64,000 bases of DNA from Idiomarina sp. A28L (GTDB lineage: Bacteria; Pseudomonadota; Gammaproteobacteria; Enterobacterales; Alteromonadaceae): assembly GCF_000218785.1 (NCBI RefSeq), contig NZ_AFPO01000001.1, forward strand, positions 62,001 through 126,000, in the 5' to 3' direction. The notes beneath the pieces are model-generated. The model had not been told where the DNA came from, did no database searches, and saw nothing but the letters and a program-made list of their open reading frames with translations. Of the stretch, positions 36,876 through 46,634 are shown one piece after another. Position numbers and translations under genes: made by a program. Each line of letters starts with the position of its first letter. Position 1 is the first letter of the stretch.

Positions 36876-36930
36876 TATAGCCGTTTGTTTAGCGATACGC
36901 TGGGTAAGCGTGAGCGTTAGTAAATGTGAA

Positions 36931-36967
36931 AAAGGAGCGTGAGTTTATAGAACTACGCTCCTTTTTT
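36931..36967 (+). terminator. Intrinsic terminator after dnaJ
   Basis: AAGGAGCGT and ACGCTCCTT pair around a 14-nt loop, then a T-tract. Confidence 0.88.
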
Positions 36968-37065
36968 CTTAGCTGCGGCATAAAGATATGCAAATATTTC
37001 GGTATAGCAGGCGATTTGATGGGTAAATATTCGGGAACTTGCTATATTGAAAGCTAAGAGCAGGT

Positions 37066-37088
37066 TTAATGTTACGGTTTAACATTAA
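37066..37088. promoter_or_regulatory. Palindrome upstream of the M48 protease gene
   Basis: Perfect 8-bp arms TTAATGTT and AACATTAA with a 7-nt spacer, ending 22 nt before the start codon. It may be an operator or a 5'-UTR hairpin. Binding factor unknown. Confidence 0.45.
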
Positions 37089-37110
37089 TGTCAAATATGA
37101 AGGAACGATG

Positions 37111-37935
37111 ATGAAATCATTAGGTTCGCTATTTTTAATTACATTCAGTTTTATTGTGTTGGTAGCTTGTACTACTTCTCCAACTGGGCGTAGCCAATTA
37201 AACTTGTTTTCGGGTGGGGCCCTGAACTCATTGGGGCAACAATCATTTGCGGAAATGAAACAGCAAGAAAAAGTATCCACCGATCCTGAGCTAAATGCTT
37301 ACGCACAGTGCGTTGCCGATGCGATCATTGAGGTATTGCCAGATAAATACAAAGGTGACCAATGGGAAGTGGTTGTGTTTGAATCAGAGGCTATCAATGC
37401 CTTTGCTCTTCCTGGTGGCTATATCGGGTTTTATACCGGAATTATGAAGCTGGCGGAAAATGAACATCAGTTAGCCGCAATTATGGGCCACGAAATTGGC
37501 CATGTTATGGCTGAGCATAGCAGTGAACGGATGTCGACTAATCTGCTTATCAGTGGTGCTTTGTTTGGGGCAGATATGGCCTTATCCGAGCGTCCTGCTG
37601 AACAACGGGGAATGATCATGGCCGGCTTAGGCATAGGCACCCAATTAGCGGTTGCGTTGCCATACAGCCGCACCCATGAATCGGAAGCCGATGAAATTGG
37701 CTTAGAACTTATGGCTCGCGCAGGTTTTCGACCAGAAGAAGCGCCCAAATTGTGGGAAAATATGGCGGCTCAAGGCGGTGCTTCAGCACCTGAGTTACTT
37801 TCTACTCACCCTTCGCCAACTAGCCGGATCCGTGATTTGAGTGCACAAGTACCGAGTGTTATGCCGTTATATCAAGCACGAGTCTCAGCAGGTAGATTAC
37901 CTAAGTGCCCACGCCCTCGGAAATTGAGTAACTAG
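37111..37935 (+). CDS. M48-family metalloprotease lipoprotein (LoiP/YcaL-like)
   Basis: 274-aa secreted zinc protease. Lipoprotein signal with lipobox LVAC (C20). HEIGH at 127-131 supplies two zinc ligands, and HESEAD at 189-194 supplies the third (E190) by M48 convention. The final segment THPSPTSRI is shared with periplasmic M48 relatives. In E. coli, such proteases (LoiP, BepA, YcaL) clear damaged outer-membrane proteins. AAGGA lies 3 nt from ATG 37108 and 6 nt from ATG 37111, so the second ATG is preferred; the frame opens further up at 37069. Confidence 0.87.
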   Translation: MKSLGSLFLITFSFIVLVACTTSPTGRSQLNLFSGGALNSLGQQSFAEMKQQEKVSTDPELNAYAQCVADAIIEVLPDKYKGDQWEVVVFESEAINAFALPGGYIGFYTGIMKLAENEHQLAAIMGHEIGHVMAEHSSERMSTNLLISGALFGADMALSERPAEQRGMIMAGLGIGTQLAVALPYSRTHESEADEIGLELMARAGFRPEEAPKLWENMAAQGGASAPELLSTHPSPTSRIRDLSAQVPSVMPLYQARVSAGRLPKCPRPRKLSN

Positions 37936-37979
37936 ATCTCAAGCATTAAGTTCTAAGTAAGAACGAACCATTCTTGTTG

Positions 37980-38025
37980 AAAAACCGTTGATGTCGTTAG
38001 ACTTTACGATATTAACGGTTTTTTT
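37980..38025 (+). terminator. Intrinsic terminator after the M48 gene
   Basis: AAAAACCGTT and AACGGTTTTT form a 10-bp stem around a 24-nt loop (with inner TCGT/ACGA pairing), then T residues. It lies 33 nt before the symporter start. Confidence 0.8.
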
Positions 38026-38057
38026 GTGCTCAAAATATGAGTAGTACAGGAGCAAAC

Positions 38058-39329
38058 ATGATTCAAGCATGGTTTAAAATTCCATTCTGGCAACGGGTGC
38101 TGGGCGGCTTTGTGCTAGGTGCCTTATTGGGCTTAGTTGCGGCAGATGCTGCAATATCTATGCAGCCGTTAGGCCAGCTGTTTATTCGAGCCATCCAAAT
38201 GTTGGTAGCGCCACTCGTTCTATTCGCGATTGTGAGCAGCATTACCAGTATGCAAGGCCAACGTAATCTTGGCCGCTTAGCTGGAAAAACAGTGGGTTTG
38301 TTCTTGCTTACAGCGTTAATTGCTTCAGCTATCGGCTTGGGCGTTGGTACCTTTGTTGATTTAACGCCTAGTATTGAGCTTACGGCCAGCTCGGTAACGG
38401 AGCGCGATATTCCGCCAGTGAGCCAAGTATTCCTTTCAGTAATACCAACAAATCCGTTTGCCGCGTTAGCGGAAGGGAAAGTATTACAAATTATATTTTT
38501 TGCCGTGCTCTTGGGCTTAGCCATTAATGCGTTAAAAGAAAAAGCGAAGCCAGCACAGCGCTTTTTTCAAGGCGGTGCAGAAATTATGTATCAGATTACC
38601 CGCTATGTACTCGAGCTAACGCCGATTGGTGTATTTGGCCTAATGGCATGGGTGGTGGGTAGCTATGGGCTAGAAATGTTATTGCCGCTTGGGAAATTTA
38701 TTGGTGCTATATACCTAGCTTGTGTGATTCATATCGTATTTGTTTATGGCAGCCTTGTGCGTTTTGGTGCGAAGGTGAAACCATGGCAGTTTTTTCGCGC
38801 TATTTTCCCTACTCAACTAATTGCCTATTCAACCTCAAGCAGTTTTGGCACTCTGCCTTCGACGTTAAAGACGACTACTGAACGGCTTGGTGTAAAAAAA
38901 GAATATGCGAGCTTTTCTTTGCCATTAGGTGCCACTATTAATATGGATGGTTGTGGTGGTATTTACCCAGCAATCGCGGCAATTTTTATTGCTCATTTAT
39001 ATGGTATTCCGTTAGGAGCAATGGAATATGGCATTATTATGGTTACAGCAACCATGGCTTCAATTGGAACAGCGGGTGTGCCCGGTTCGGCAATGGTAAT
39101 GTTAACGGTAACATTATCGGCAGTAGGTTTGCCGCTTGAAGGTATCGCATTTATTGCCGCAATCGATCGAATCATTGATATGATGCGCACAGCAACAAAT
39201 GTTACCGGCGATATGGCTGTTTCGTTAGTGGTTGCCAAATCCGAAAACATGGTTGATGAAGATGTTCTAGCGGCAAGTATGATAAATAAGCAGATGCCGG
39301 TTGCTAAAACAGCGATAACCTCAAGTTAG
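38058..39329 (+). CDS. Dicarboxylate/amino acid:cation symporter (DAACS, GltP/GltPh type)
   Basis: 423-aa inner-membrane secondary transporter with about eight membrane helices plus two re-entrant hairpins. Serine-rich hairpin STSSSFGTLP, NMDGCGG, the hairpin 2 region GTAGVPGSAMVM and the last-helix motif DMMRTATNVTGD are visible. The Arg in that motif aligns with R397 of GltPh, which binds the substrate side-chain carboxylate, so acidic amino acids or C4-dicarboxylates are likely. AGGAG lies 5 nt before ATG 38058; an upstream ATG at 38037 lacks this. Confidence 0.9.
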   Translation: MIQAWFKIPFWQRVLGGFVLGALLGLVAADAAISMQPLGQLFIRAIQMLVAPLVLFAIVSSITSMQGQRNLGRLAGKTVGLFLLTALIASAIGLGVGTFVDLTPSIELTASSVTERDIPPVSQVFLSVIPTNPFAALAEGKVLQIIFFAVLLGLAINALKEKAKPAQRFFQGGAEIMYQITRYVLELTPIGVFGLMAWVVGSYGLEMLLPLGKFIGAIYLACVIHIVFVYGSLVRFGAKVKPWQFFRAIFPTQLIAYSTSSSFGTLPSTLKTTTERLGVKKEYASFSLPLGATINMDGCGGIYPAIAAIFIAHLYGIPLGAMEYGIIMVTATMASIGTAGVPGSAMVMLTVTLSAVGLPLEGIAFIAAIDRIIDMMRTATNVTGDMAVSLVVAKSENMVDEDVLAASMINKQMPVAKTAITSS

Positions 39330-39353
39330 AATAGGCAATGGATAGGTAGAGCA

Positions 39354-40163
39354 ATGGAACAAATAAATCTAGCGGTAGTAGGGGCAAGTGGAAGAATGGG
39401 CCGGCAAGTTATTGCTGCACTAAATCATTCTGCAGATTGTAAACTGGTAGCTGCACTTGGGCGAGCTAATTCGGAATCAGAGGGGATAGATTCCGGCGTT
39501 CTCGCTGGTTGTGGAGCAAATGGCGTTAAAGTAACGGCAGATTTTTCCATACTTGAAACTGCCGATGTGGTTATTGATTTTGCTTTACCCGATGCCTTGA
39601 ATGAACGTTTACAAGCTTACCAAAATAACTCAGTTCCGGCGGTGATATGTGTTACCGGTTTAGATAATGATAGTGAGAGTGCTATGCACTCAACGGCAAC
39701 AAAACTACCAATTCTTTACGCAGCAAATACGAGTGTTGGTATTAATCTATTATCAGCGCTCACTGAAAAAGCCAGCCGTGTATTTGGAAGTGCTGCAGAT
39801 GTTGAGATATTAGAAGCGCATCACACAAACAAAAAAGATGCGCCTTCGGGAACTGCACTTCTTCTAGGTGAGGCGGCAGCGCGAGGGCGCGGTCAGAAAT
39901 TAATTGATGTGGCCGCTTATGATCGTAACGGTAAAGATCAAATTCATCAGCCGGGTAGCATTGGATTTGCCAGTATTAGAGCTGGTGATATTGTTGGCGA
40001 GCACACTGTCTATTTAGTGGTTGCGGGCGAGCGTATTGAGTTAACTCATCGGGTTGCTAATCGAAGTACATTCGCAGATGGTGCGTTGCGAGCGGCTGTG
40101 TGGCTGACACAACAAAAAAGTGCTGGTTTTTATACGATGAACGATGTGCTTGGGCTAGACTGA
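39354..40163 (+). CDS. dapB: DapB, 4-hydroxy-tetrahydrodipicolinate reductase
   Basis: 269-aa enzyme of lysine and diaminopimelate synthesis. Nucleotide-binding GASGRMGRQ at residues 10-18, VIDFALPDA, and the catalytic signature EAHHTNKKDAPSGTAL are visible. Length as in E. coli (273). It lies 24 nt after the symporter stop and just upstream of carAB; dapB-carA adjacency is common in gammaproteobacteria. Confidence 0.96.
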   Translation: MEQINLAVVGASGRMGRQVIAALNHSADCKLVAALGRANSESEGIDSGVLAGCGANGVKVTADFSILETADVVIDFALPDALNERLQAYQNNSVPAVICVTGLDNDSESAMHSTATKLPILYAANTSVGINLLSALTEKASRVFGSAADVEILEAHHTNKKDAPSGTALLLGEAAARGRGQKLIDVAAYDRNGKDQIHQPGSIGFASIRAGDIVGEHTVYLVVAGERIELTHRVANRSTFADGALRAAVWLTQQKSAGFYTMNDVLGLD

Positions 40164-40250
40164 AAACTGCTTTTTTAGTATCATAAGAACAATTTGCCGA
40201 ACGCCGGCAAGCACAGGTGCAGCCATCCGCAGATTACAGTGAAAAAGCGT

Positions 40251-40268
40251 ACAACAAGCTTAAGTTGT
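40251..40268. promoter_or_regulatory. Imperfect palindrome in the dapB-carA spacer
   Basis: ACAAC and GTTGT flank the near-symmetric centre AAGCTTAA. Possible operator in the carA control region; no known consensus matched. Confidence 0.3.
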
Positions 40269-40270
40269 AA

Positions 40271-40318
40271 ATGATGAGGGTCTGGCTGTGCATGATTCGG
40301 TGTAAAGCGGGGGAGTGA
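40271..40318 (+). CDS. Putative carA leader peptide (15 aa)
   Basis: ATG ATG ... TGA encodes [15 protein letters not shown]. The stop codon (40316-40318) falls at the end of the left arm of the terminator hairpin 40307-40340, the geometry expected for translation-coupled attenuation. The ribosome-binding site is weak (TTAAG 7 nt upstream). Expression is unproven; this is a positional inference. Confidence 0.35.
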   Translation: MMRVWLCMIRCKAGE

Positions 40319-40340
40319 TATTCAACTTGCCCGTTTTTTT
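40307..40340 (+). terminator. Terminator/attenuator in the carA leader
   Basis: Left arm GCGGGGGAGT (40307-40316) and right arm ACTTGCCCGT (40325-40334) pair at 9 of 10 positions (two wobble pairs, one G-G mismatch), with an 8-nt loop and seven T. It ends 6 nt before the carA Shine-Dalgarno GGAGG. It may simply end dapB, or act as a carA attenuator. Confidence 0.75.
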
Positions 40341-40356
40341 ATGTTCGGAGGTACCC

Positions 40357-41538
40357 TTGAGTATTTCGGCGAGTAAGACCAAACGCAGGGCAATCCTGGT
40401 TCTCGCTGACGGCACTGTTTTTAATGGCACAGCAATTGGTGCAGATGGACAGGCTGTTGGTGAAGTTGTTTTTAATACAGCGATGACAGGTTATCAGGAA
40501 ATACTGACTGACCCCTCATACGCAGAACAGATAGTTACTCTCACCTATCCTCATATTGGCAATTACGGCACCACCCCCGAAGATTCAGAATCTTCTCGTA
40601 TTTGGGCCAAAGGTTTAGTGATCCGCGATTTATCTCCCATAGCTAGTAATTTTCGTAGTACTCAATCCCTTAGCGATTACCTTAAAGCACAAAATATTCT
40701 TGGTATAGCGGATATTGATACTCGCCGATTAACCAATCGTTTGCGCGAAACAGGAGCTCAAAACGGTTGCATTATTACCTATGCAGCAGGCAGTGAAGCA
40801 CCTATAGCAGAAGCACTAGCGGCTGCGAAAGGGTTTCCTGGATTGGCAGGTATGGATTTGGCGAAAGTAGCAACATGCGATACCGCATATCCGTGGACCG
40901 AAGGTACTTGGAAGCTAGGTGTAGGCCACAGTGAACAAGGTGAAACTCGTTTTCATGTGGTTGCCTACGATTTTGGCGCAAAATTAAATATTCTTCGTAT
41001 GCTCGCCGATCGTGGCTGCAAAATTACGGTTGTTCCAGCGCAAACATCGGCTGCTGATGTGCTTGCGCTGAAGCCCGACGGTATCTTCTTATCCAACGGG
41101 CCAGGCGATCCGGCACCATGCGATTATGCAATTGCTGCGATTAAAGTATTTCTTGAGAAGAAACTACCTATTTTCGGTATCTGTTTGGGGCATCAACTCC
41201 TTGCTCTAGCCACAGGCGCGAAAACTGTAAAAATGAAACATGGTCACCACGGCGCTAATCATCCAGTGCAAGATTTAGCCACTGGAAGAGTAATGATTAC
41301 TAGCCAGAACCATGGCTTTGCTGTTGATGAGGCAAGTTTGCCAGAGCACCTGAAAGCAACTCATAAATCGCTATTTGATGGCACTTTGCAGGGAATTCAG
41401 CATACGCAATTGCCTGCATTTAGTTTTCAAGGGCATCCGGAAGCAAGCCCGGGCCCGCATGATGCTGCTGAGTTGTTTGATTATTTTATTGAGCTTCTCG
41501 ATGTTGCTAGTAGTTCGAGTTCTGCCGCCACCCGTTAA
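40357..41538 (+). CDS. carA: CarA, carbamoyl-phosphate synthase small subunit
   Basis: 393-aa glutaminase subunit that hydrolyses glutamine and passes ammonia to CarB for arginine and pyrimidine synthesis. N-terminal CPSase domain ([35 protein letters not shown]) and class I glutamine amidotransferase with the nucleophile in [12 protein letters not shown] and [11 protein letters not shown]. Start TTG 40357 ([19 protein letters not shown]) is set by a perfect GGAGG 5 nt upstream; the frame opens earlier at 40315 but inside the attenuator. Confidence 0.94.
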   Translation: MSISASKTKRRAILVLADGTVFNGTAIGADGQAVGEVVFNTAMTGYQEILTDPSYAEQIVTLTYPHIGNYGTTPEDSESSRIWAKGLVIRDLSPIASNFRSTQSLSDYLKAQNILGIADIDTRRLTNRLRETGAQNGCIITYAAGSEAPIAEALAAAKGFPGLAGMDLAKVATCDTAYPWTEGTWKLGVGHSEQGETRFHVVAYDFGAKLNILRMLADRGCKITVVPAQTSAADVLALKPDGIFLSNGPGDPAPCDYAIAAIKVFLEKKLPIFGICLGHQLLALATGAKTVKMKHGHHGANHPVQDLATGRVMITSQNHGFAVDEASLPEHLKATHKSLFDGTLQGIQHTQLPAFSFQGHPEASPGPHDAAELFDYFIELLDVASSSSSAATR

Positions 41539-41557
41539 TTGAGAAAGAGTTGTCACT

Positions 41558-44500
41558 ATGCCAAAACGTACAGACATACAGAGTATATTGATTATCGGAG
41601 CTGGCCCAATAGTGATTGGGCAAGCCTGCGAGTTCGATTACTCGGGCGCGCAAGCGTGTAAGGCACTTAAGGAAGAAGGCTATCGGGTTATCTTAGTTAA
41701 CTCGAATCCCGCAACGATAATGACCGACCCAGAAATGGCCGATGCAACCTATATCGAACCAATTCACTGGGAGGTGGTAGAAAAAATCATTGAGCGCGAG
41801 CGGCCAGATGCAATCTTACCAACCATGGGCGGACAAACGGCGCTAAACTGCGCATTGGAACTTGATGCGCGTGGTATTTTAGAAAAATACAATGTTGAAA
41901 TGATTGGTGCTACCGCTGATGCAATTGATAAAGCGGAAGATCGCGATCGCTTCGATAAAGCAATGAAATCTATCGGCTTAGAAACGCCTCATGCAGAAAT
42001 CGCCCATAGTATGGAAGAAGCTTTTGACGTGCTCGAGCGCATTGGCTTCCCATGCATTATTCGCCCTTCATTTACCATGGGCGGTAGTGGTGGTGGTATC
42101 GCCTATAACCGCGATGAATTTGAAGAAATTTGTAAACGTGGCCTGGCTTTATCGCGTAACAACGAGTTATTGATTGATGAATCATTAATTGGTTGGAAAG
42201 AATATGAAATGGAAGTGGTGCGCGATAAAAACGATAATTGCATTATCGTGTGCTCGATTGAAAACTTTGATCCTATGGGTATTCACACCGGAGATTCCAT
42301 TACTGTAGCGCCGGCACAAACACTTTCCGATAAAGAATACCAAATCATGCGCGATGCCTCGATGGCAGTATTGCGGGAAATTGGCGTAGAAACGGGTGGC
42401 TCGAACGTACAATTTGGTATTTGTCCCGATACTGGCCGCATGGTTATTATCGAAATGAATCCTCGAGTAAGCCGCTCTTCTGCGCTGGCTTCGAAAGCTA
42501 CCGGGTTTCCAATTGCCAAGGTTGCAGCAAAATTAGCGGTTGGTTATACCCTTGATGAGCTCTCTAACGAAATCACCGGCGGTGTTACTCCAGCTTCGTT
42601 TGAGCCTGCAATTGATTATGTGGTTACTAAAATACCGCGCTTTAACTTTGAAAAATTCCCTGGCGCCAACGATCGCTTAACTACGCAGATGAAATCAGTG
42701 GGCGAAGTGATGGCGATTGGCCGCAATCAGCAAGAATCACTACAAAAAGCGTTGCGTGGTTTAGAGCTCGGCATGAATGGGTTAGATCCAATGCTTGATT
42801 TAACCGATCGTGATGAAGCTCGAACGCGGATTATTCGTGAGTTGAAAGAAGCTGGCGCAGAGCGCATTTGGTATATCGGTGATGCATTCCGTTTAGGCAT
42901 GAGTGTTGATGAAGTATTCGATTTAACTAAAATTGATCGCTGGTACTTGGTACAGCTCGAAGAAATCGTTTTACTTGAAGCTGAAGTTGCCCAATCGGGC
43001 TTGGCGGGCTTAGATGCTGAAAGCTTACGCTACCTGAAAAGAAAAGGCTTCTCTGATGCGCGGTTAGCCGATGTTCTGGATATTCATGAGAATGAAGTTC
43101 GCAAACGTCGTGAAGAGTTTTCGATTTTCCCAGTTTACAAACGGGTTGATACCTGTGCTGCCGAATTTGCTTCTGAAACCGCGTACATGTACTCCACGTA
43201 CGATGAAGAGTGCGAAGCTCGGCCAACCGACCGCGATAAAATCATGGTAATAGGCGGTGGGCCTAACCGTATCGGCCAGGGTATCGAATTCGATTACTGT
43301 TGTGTGCACGCTTCGCTGGCGCTGCGTGAAGATGGTTACGAGACGATTATGGTTAATTGTAATCCAGAAACGGTTTCTACTGATTACGATACATCTGATC
43401 GTTTGTACTTCGAGCCAATTACCTTGGAAGATGTGCTTGAAATTGTTCGTATAGAAAAACCTAAAGGTGTAATTGTTCAATACGGTGGGCAAACACCACT
43501 GAAATTGGCGCGTGCGCTAGAGGCAAATGGCGTGCCTATTATTGGCACATCGCCGGATGCCATAGATCGTGCAGAAGATCGTGAACGTTTTCAAACGGCG
43601 GTAGAGCGTTTAGGCTTAAAACAGCCAGAAAATGCCACTATTACCAATATCGAGCAGGCCATGATTGAATCGGCTCGCATTGGCTTTCCGTTGGTTGTGC
43701 GCCCATCATACGTGTTGGGTGGCCGCGCTATGGAGATTGTTTACGATGAAGCCGATTTGCGCCGCTATTTAACGGAAGCTGTAAAAGTTTCAAATTCAGC
43801 GCCGGTGCTACTTGATCGCTTCCTTGATAATGCCATTGAAGTAGATATCGATGCTATTTGTGATGGTGAAAACGTGATGATTGGCGGTATCATGCAGCAC
43901 ATTGAGCAAGCAGGCGTTCACTCCGGTGATTCGGCATGTTCATTACCGCCGTATTCATTGAGCGATATGATACAAACGGAATTGCGTGAACAGGTAACGA
44001 AGCTGGCATTTGAGTTAAACGTACGTGGTTTGATGAACACGCAGTTTGCCATTCAAAATAATGAAATTTACCTCATAGAGGTGAATCCTCGAGCCGCGCG
44101 AACAGTACCTTTTGTTTCTAAAGCTACGGGTATTCAATTGGCGAAGGTAGCCGCTCGCGTTATGGCTGGGCAATCGCTGAAGCAGCAAAACTGTTTGCTG
44201 GAAGTAATTCCACCATACTACTCCGTGAAAGAAGTTGTGGTACCATTTGCTAAGTTTCAAGGTGTCGACCCTATTCGTGGCCCAGAAATGCGCTCCACGG
44301 GTGAGGTAATGGGTGTTGGCGAAAGCTTTGAAGAAGCCTACGCGAAAGCCAATCTTGGCGCTGGCCAGGCTTTACCGCTGAAGGGTAAGGCGCTTATTTC
44401 GGTTCGTGAAGGCGATAAAAAACGCGCGATAGATTTGGCGCGAGGCCTTACCGCACTCGGCTTCACCGTTGAAGCTACGCGAGGCACCGCGAAGATTTTG

Positions 44501-44785
44501 CAAGAGCAAGGAATTCACTGTAGCGTAGTTAATAAGCTGCAAGAGGGGCGTCCGAATATTGTGGATGCGGTGAAGAACGGTGAGTACAGTTATATTATTA
44601 ACACGGTGGAAGGGCGGCAAGCGATAGAAGATTCGGTGTACATTCGTCGTGAAGCGTTATTGAATAATGTTAGTTATACCACCACATTAAACGCAGGATT
44701 TGCTGCTGTGAAAGCACACACAGTAAACGATCGAGCTCGGGTAAGCTCGATCCAGGAGCTGCACAAGAGGATTTTAAATCAATGA
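41558..44785 (+). CDS. carB: CarB, carbamoyl-phosphate synthase large subunit
   Basis: 1075-aa synthetase, nearly identical in length to E. coli CarB (1073). Two homologous ATP-grasp halves: the first starts [28 protein letters not shown], abbreviated here to [10 protein letters not shown], and the second opens [17 protein letters not shown]. Carboxy-phosphate and carbamate sites lie in the two halves; the C-terminal MGS-like domain ([13 protein letters not shown] onwards) binds allosteric effectors. It begins 19 nt after carA and overlaps greA by 4 nt (ATGA). Confidence 0.97.
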   Translation: MPKRTDIQSILIIGAGPIVIGQACEFDYSGAQACKALKEEGYRVILVNSNPATIMTDPEMADATYIEPIHWEVVEKIIERERPDAILPTMGGQTALNCALELDARGILEKYNVEMIGATADAIDKAEDRDRFDKAMKSIGLETPHAEIAHSMEEAFDVLERIGFPCIIRPSFTMGGSGGGIAYNRDEFEEICKRGLALSRNNELLIDESLIGWKEYEMEVVRDKNDNCIIVCSIENFDPMGIHTGDSITVAPAQTLSDKEYQIMRDASMAVLREIGVETGGSNVQFGICPDTGRMVIIEMNPRVSRSSALASKATGFPIAKVAAKLAVGYTLDELSNEITGGVTPASFEPAIDYVVTKIPRFNFEKFPGANDRLTTQMKSVGEVMAIGRNQQESLQKALRGLELGMNGLDPMLDLTDRDEARTRIIRELKEAGAERIWYIGDAFRLGMSVDEVFDLTKIDRWYLVQLEEIVLLEAEVAQSGLAGLDAESLRYLKRKGFSDARLADVLDIHENEVRKRREEFSIFPVYKRVDTCAAEFASETAYMYSTYDEECEARPTDRDKIMVIGGGPNRIGQGIEFDYCCVHASLALREDGYETIMVNCNPETVSTDYDTSDRLYFEPITLEDVLEIVRIEKPKGVIVQYGGQTPLKLARALEANGVPIIGTSPDAIDRAEDRERFQTAVERLGLKQPENATITNIEQAMIESARIGFPLVVRPSYVLGGRAMEIVYDEADLRRYLTEAVKVSNSAPVLLDRFLDNAIEVDIDAICDGENVMIGGIMQHIEQAGVHSGDSACSLPPYSLSDMIQTELREQVTKLAFELNVRGLMNTQFAIQNNEIYLIEVNPRAARTVPFVSKATGIQLAKVAARVMAGQSLKQQNCLLEVIPPYYSVKEVVVPFAKFQGVDPIRGPEMRSTGEVMGVGESFEEAYAKANLGAGQALPLKGKALISVREGDKKRAIDLARGLTALGFTVEATRGTAKILQEQGIHCSVVNKLQEGRPNIVDAVKNGEYSYIINTVEGRQAIEDSVYIRREALLNNVSYTTTLNAGFAAVKAHTVNDRARVSSIQELHKRILNQ

Positions 44786-45258
44786 GTAATATTCCAATGA
44801 CAGTAGCAGGGGCTGAATCTCTGCAAGCTGAATTAAAACGTTTAAAAAGCGAAGATAGGCCACGCATTATTCAAGCGATCGCCGATGCACGAGAGCATGG
44901 CGATTTGAAAGAAAATGCTGAATATCACGCGGCTCGCGAACAGCAAAGTTTTTGCGAAGGGCGCATTCAAGAAATTGAATCGAAGCTATCTAACTCGCAA
45001 GTTATCGATGTAACCAAGATTCCGAATAACGGTAAAGTTATCTTTGGCGCTACAGTAACCGTATTCAATACAAGCTCTGAAGATGAAGTAACCTATCGGA
45101 TTGTTGGTGATGATGAAGCTGATATTAAGAAAAATCTTATCTCGGTTAATTCACCTTTATCTCGAGGCTTGATTGGCAAAGAAGTTGATGATTCAACAAT
45201 TGTTAATACGCCGGGTGGTGAAGTTGAATATGAAATCGTGAAGGTTGAATACCTGTAA
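44782..45258 (+). CDS. greA: GreA, transcript cleavage factor
   Basis: 158-aa RNA polymerase secondary-channel factor that rescues backtracked complexes. N-terminal coiled coil with [20 protein letters not shown], carrying the conserved acidic tip residues (D, E), and the C-terminal FKBP-like domain ending [12 protein letters not shown]...[11 protein letters not shown]. Start overlaps the carB stop (ATGA). Same length as E. coli GreA. Followed by a strong terminator. Confidence 0.96.
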   Translation: MSNIPMTVAGAESLQAELKRLKSEDRPRIIQAIADAREHGDLKENAEYHAAREQQSFCEGRIQEIESKLSNSQVIDVTKIPNNGKVIFGATVTVFNTSSEDEVTYRIVGDDEADIKKNLISVNSPLSRGLIGKEVDDSTIVNTPGGEVEYEIVKVEYL

Positions 45259-45310
45259 GCAACGAATTTTTCAAATATCGCATACCGCCATACTGATTTT
45301 GTACAAAAAG

Positions 45311-45345
45311 AAAAGCTCTACAAGGAAAACTTGTAGAGCTTTTTT
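45311..45345 (+). terminator. Intrinsic terminator after greA
   Basis: AAAAGCTCTACAAG, loop GAAAA, CTTGTAGAGCTTTTTT: a 13-14-bp perfect stem with a T-tract. Confidence 0.93.
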
Positions 45346-45426
45346 ATGTGTAAATATTAACCACCAACCCCAGTTTTAACGTAGTCGCCGATCTACACTT
45401 AGGTTTCCGGCGGTATGCGTTTATCG

Positions 45427-45702
45427 TTATTTTGCTTTCAATAACTTCGCTAATTGATCTTTTCTTTGTTCTCGCTCGGAATTATTTGTTGCTTTAGGGT
45501 GATGATATTCCACAACATCTGGGAATATCTCACGAATATCTCTGCCCAGAACTTTGGCTATTGCATTGGCGATAAGCCGAGATTTTGCTTGTCGCGCAGC
45601 AACCTTAGAAACGAGCGAGGGGCTTCGCTCCATCACTTCGGCTAGCATACTAAAATCGTATCCTTTCTCGGATAACGCTTTTTTTATTTGATTTCTATCC
45701 AT
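45427..45702 (-). CDS. Ner/Nlp-like helix-turn-helix regulator
   Basis: 91-aa basic protein, MDRNQIKKALSEKGYDFSMLAEVMERSPSLVSK in opening shape, with a helix-turn-helix at about residues 14-45 and then AIAKVLGRDIREIFPD. The sequence IAxALGxxxxxIWP-like ending resembles the Ner/SfsB family of Mu-like phages. A GTG at 45726 would add eight residues; neither start has a strong Shine-Dalgarno site. It faces a CI-like gene across a long inverted repeat, so the two are probably mutually regulated. No other phage gene is nearby. Confidence 0.68.
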   Translation of the reverse strand: MDRNQIKKALSEKGYDFSMLAEVMERSPSLVSKVAARQAKSRLIANAIAKVLGRDIREIFPDVVEYHHPKATNNSEREQRKDQLAKLLKAK

Positions 45703-45741
45703 TTTTATATTTACATACAGGTTCACATTTAACTCACACGT

Positions 45742-45776
45742 AACTCAAATGAATACGCTTATTCCTCATTTGAGTT
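45742..45776. promoter_or_regulatory. Inverted-repeat operator between two HTH regulator genes
   Basis: Perfect 11-bp arms AACTCAAATGA (45742-45752) and TCATTTGAGTT (45766-45776), 13-nt spacer. A third partial copy, CAAATGAG, overlaps the start codon of the plus-strand gene (45795-45802). The set looks like operators of a phage-type switch. Confidence 0.65.
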
Positions 45777-45798
45777 CGGGTAAATAAAAGCACACCAA

Positions 45799-46296
45799 AT
45801 GAGTAAAAGCAAGGATATTGGGCTCACCATTGAGCAGGTTTTAGAGTACGCCGCAGTTGCATCAGGGCTCAAGCGTGATGCAGAAATCGCTAATTGGTTG
45901 GGGCTGGGTAAATCAGCGCTCAACAATTGGCGAACGAGAGGCACTGTTCCGTATAAAACGCTGCTACCCATTTTATTGGAAAAAGAAATTTCGTTAGATT
46001 GGTTCTTTGCTCCGGGGAAGTGTTTGAAGGTGCCGGAGGCTTTATTGCAGCATCATTTACGAAAAGAGCTAGGCGAGGGTGTTGCTGCTTATCACGGTGA
46101 AAATGCACCCTTAACTCGAGTGTTAGAAACCTTGCAATATTTACAGGCGGTATTCTCTCGCCATGGCTTGCAGGCGACTGAAGAGAACATGCAATTATTT
46201 TTAAGTGTTTACGAATCGTTAAATGGCGAACCAGAATTGCGTTCAGTAACGTTAGAGCGTATGGCTGAAACCTTAAAAGCTAAACTTTCGGGATAA
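45799..46296 (+). CDS. CI-type repressor-like HTH protein
   Basis: 165-aa protein. Residues 12-70 match the phage CI repressor N-terminal HTH domain (GLKRDAEIANWLGLGKSAL, NNWRTRGTVPYKTLLPI, SLDWFF). The C-terminal part (about 85-165) is helical and does not show the Ser-Lys autoprotease segment of LexA/CI proteins, so direct SOS cleavage is not expected. No ribosome-binding site is obvious; a CAAATGAG operator half-site overlaps the ATG. Divergent from the Ner-like gene. Confidence 0.72.
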   Translation: MSKSKDIGLTIEQVLEYAAVASGLKRDAEIANWLGLGKSALNNWRTRGTVPYKTLLPILLEKEISLDWFFAPGKCLKVPEALLQHHLRKELGEGVAAYHGENAPLTRVLETLQYLQAVFSRHGLQATEENMQLFLSVYESLNGEPELRSVTLERMAETLKAKLSG

Positions 46297-46327
46297 AAAA
46301 ATCGAGCGCATAAACGCTCGATTTTTT
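46295..46327. terminator. Bidirectional terminator between the CI-like gene and yhbY
   Basis: AAAAAATCGAGCG, loop CATAAA, CGCTCGATTTTTT. A and T runs on both sides suit the two convergent genes. Confidence 0.9.
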
Positions 46328-46340
46328 CTTGATGCTGCGG

Positions 46341-46634
46341 TTATTTCGGAAGCTTCATTTTTGGTTCACGCGCAGGGCGGTATAAAACTAATGTTTTACC
46401 GATAACCTGAACTTGTACACCTGCAGTTTCACGAACAATGGCATCGTAAATAGCTTGGCGCATTTCACGATCTTCTTCTGGAACTTTAATTTTAATTAGT
46501 TCGTGGTGCTCGAGTGCAAGTTCGATTTCAGCAAGAACGCCTTCTGTTAAACCGTTCCCACCTAATAGAACTACAGGCTTCAGCGGATGTGCGAGGCCTT
46601 TCAGAAATTGCTTTTGTTTGTTGCTCAGTTGCAT
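46341..46634 (-). CDS. yhbY: YhbY, CRM-domain RNA-binding ribosome-assembly protein
   Basis: 97-aa protein, a single CRM domain: MQLSNKQKQFLKGLAHPLKPVV, GGNGLTEGVLAEIELALEHHELIKIK and VQVIGKTLVLYRPA. The GxxG-like loop in the CRM fold contacts rRNA; E. coli YhbY associates with pre-50S particles. The open frame continues to 46877 into rlmE, but ATG 46634 gives exactly the family length. Divergent from rlmE as in E. coli. Confidence 0.93.
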   Translation of the reverse strand: MQLSNKQKQFLKGLAHPLKPVVLLGGNGLTEGVLAEIELALEHHELIKIKVPEEDREMRQAIYDAIVRETAGVQVQVIGKTLVLYRPAREPKMKLPK

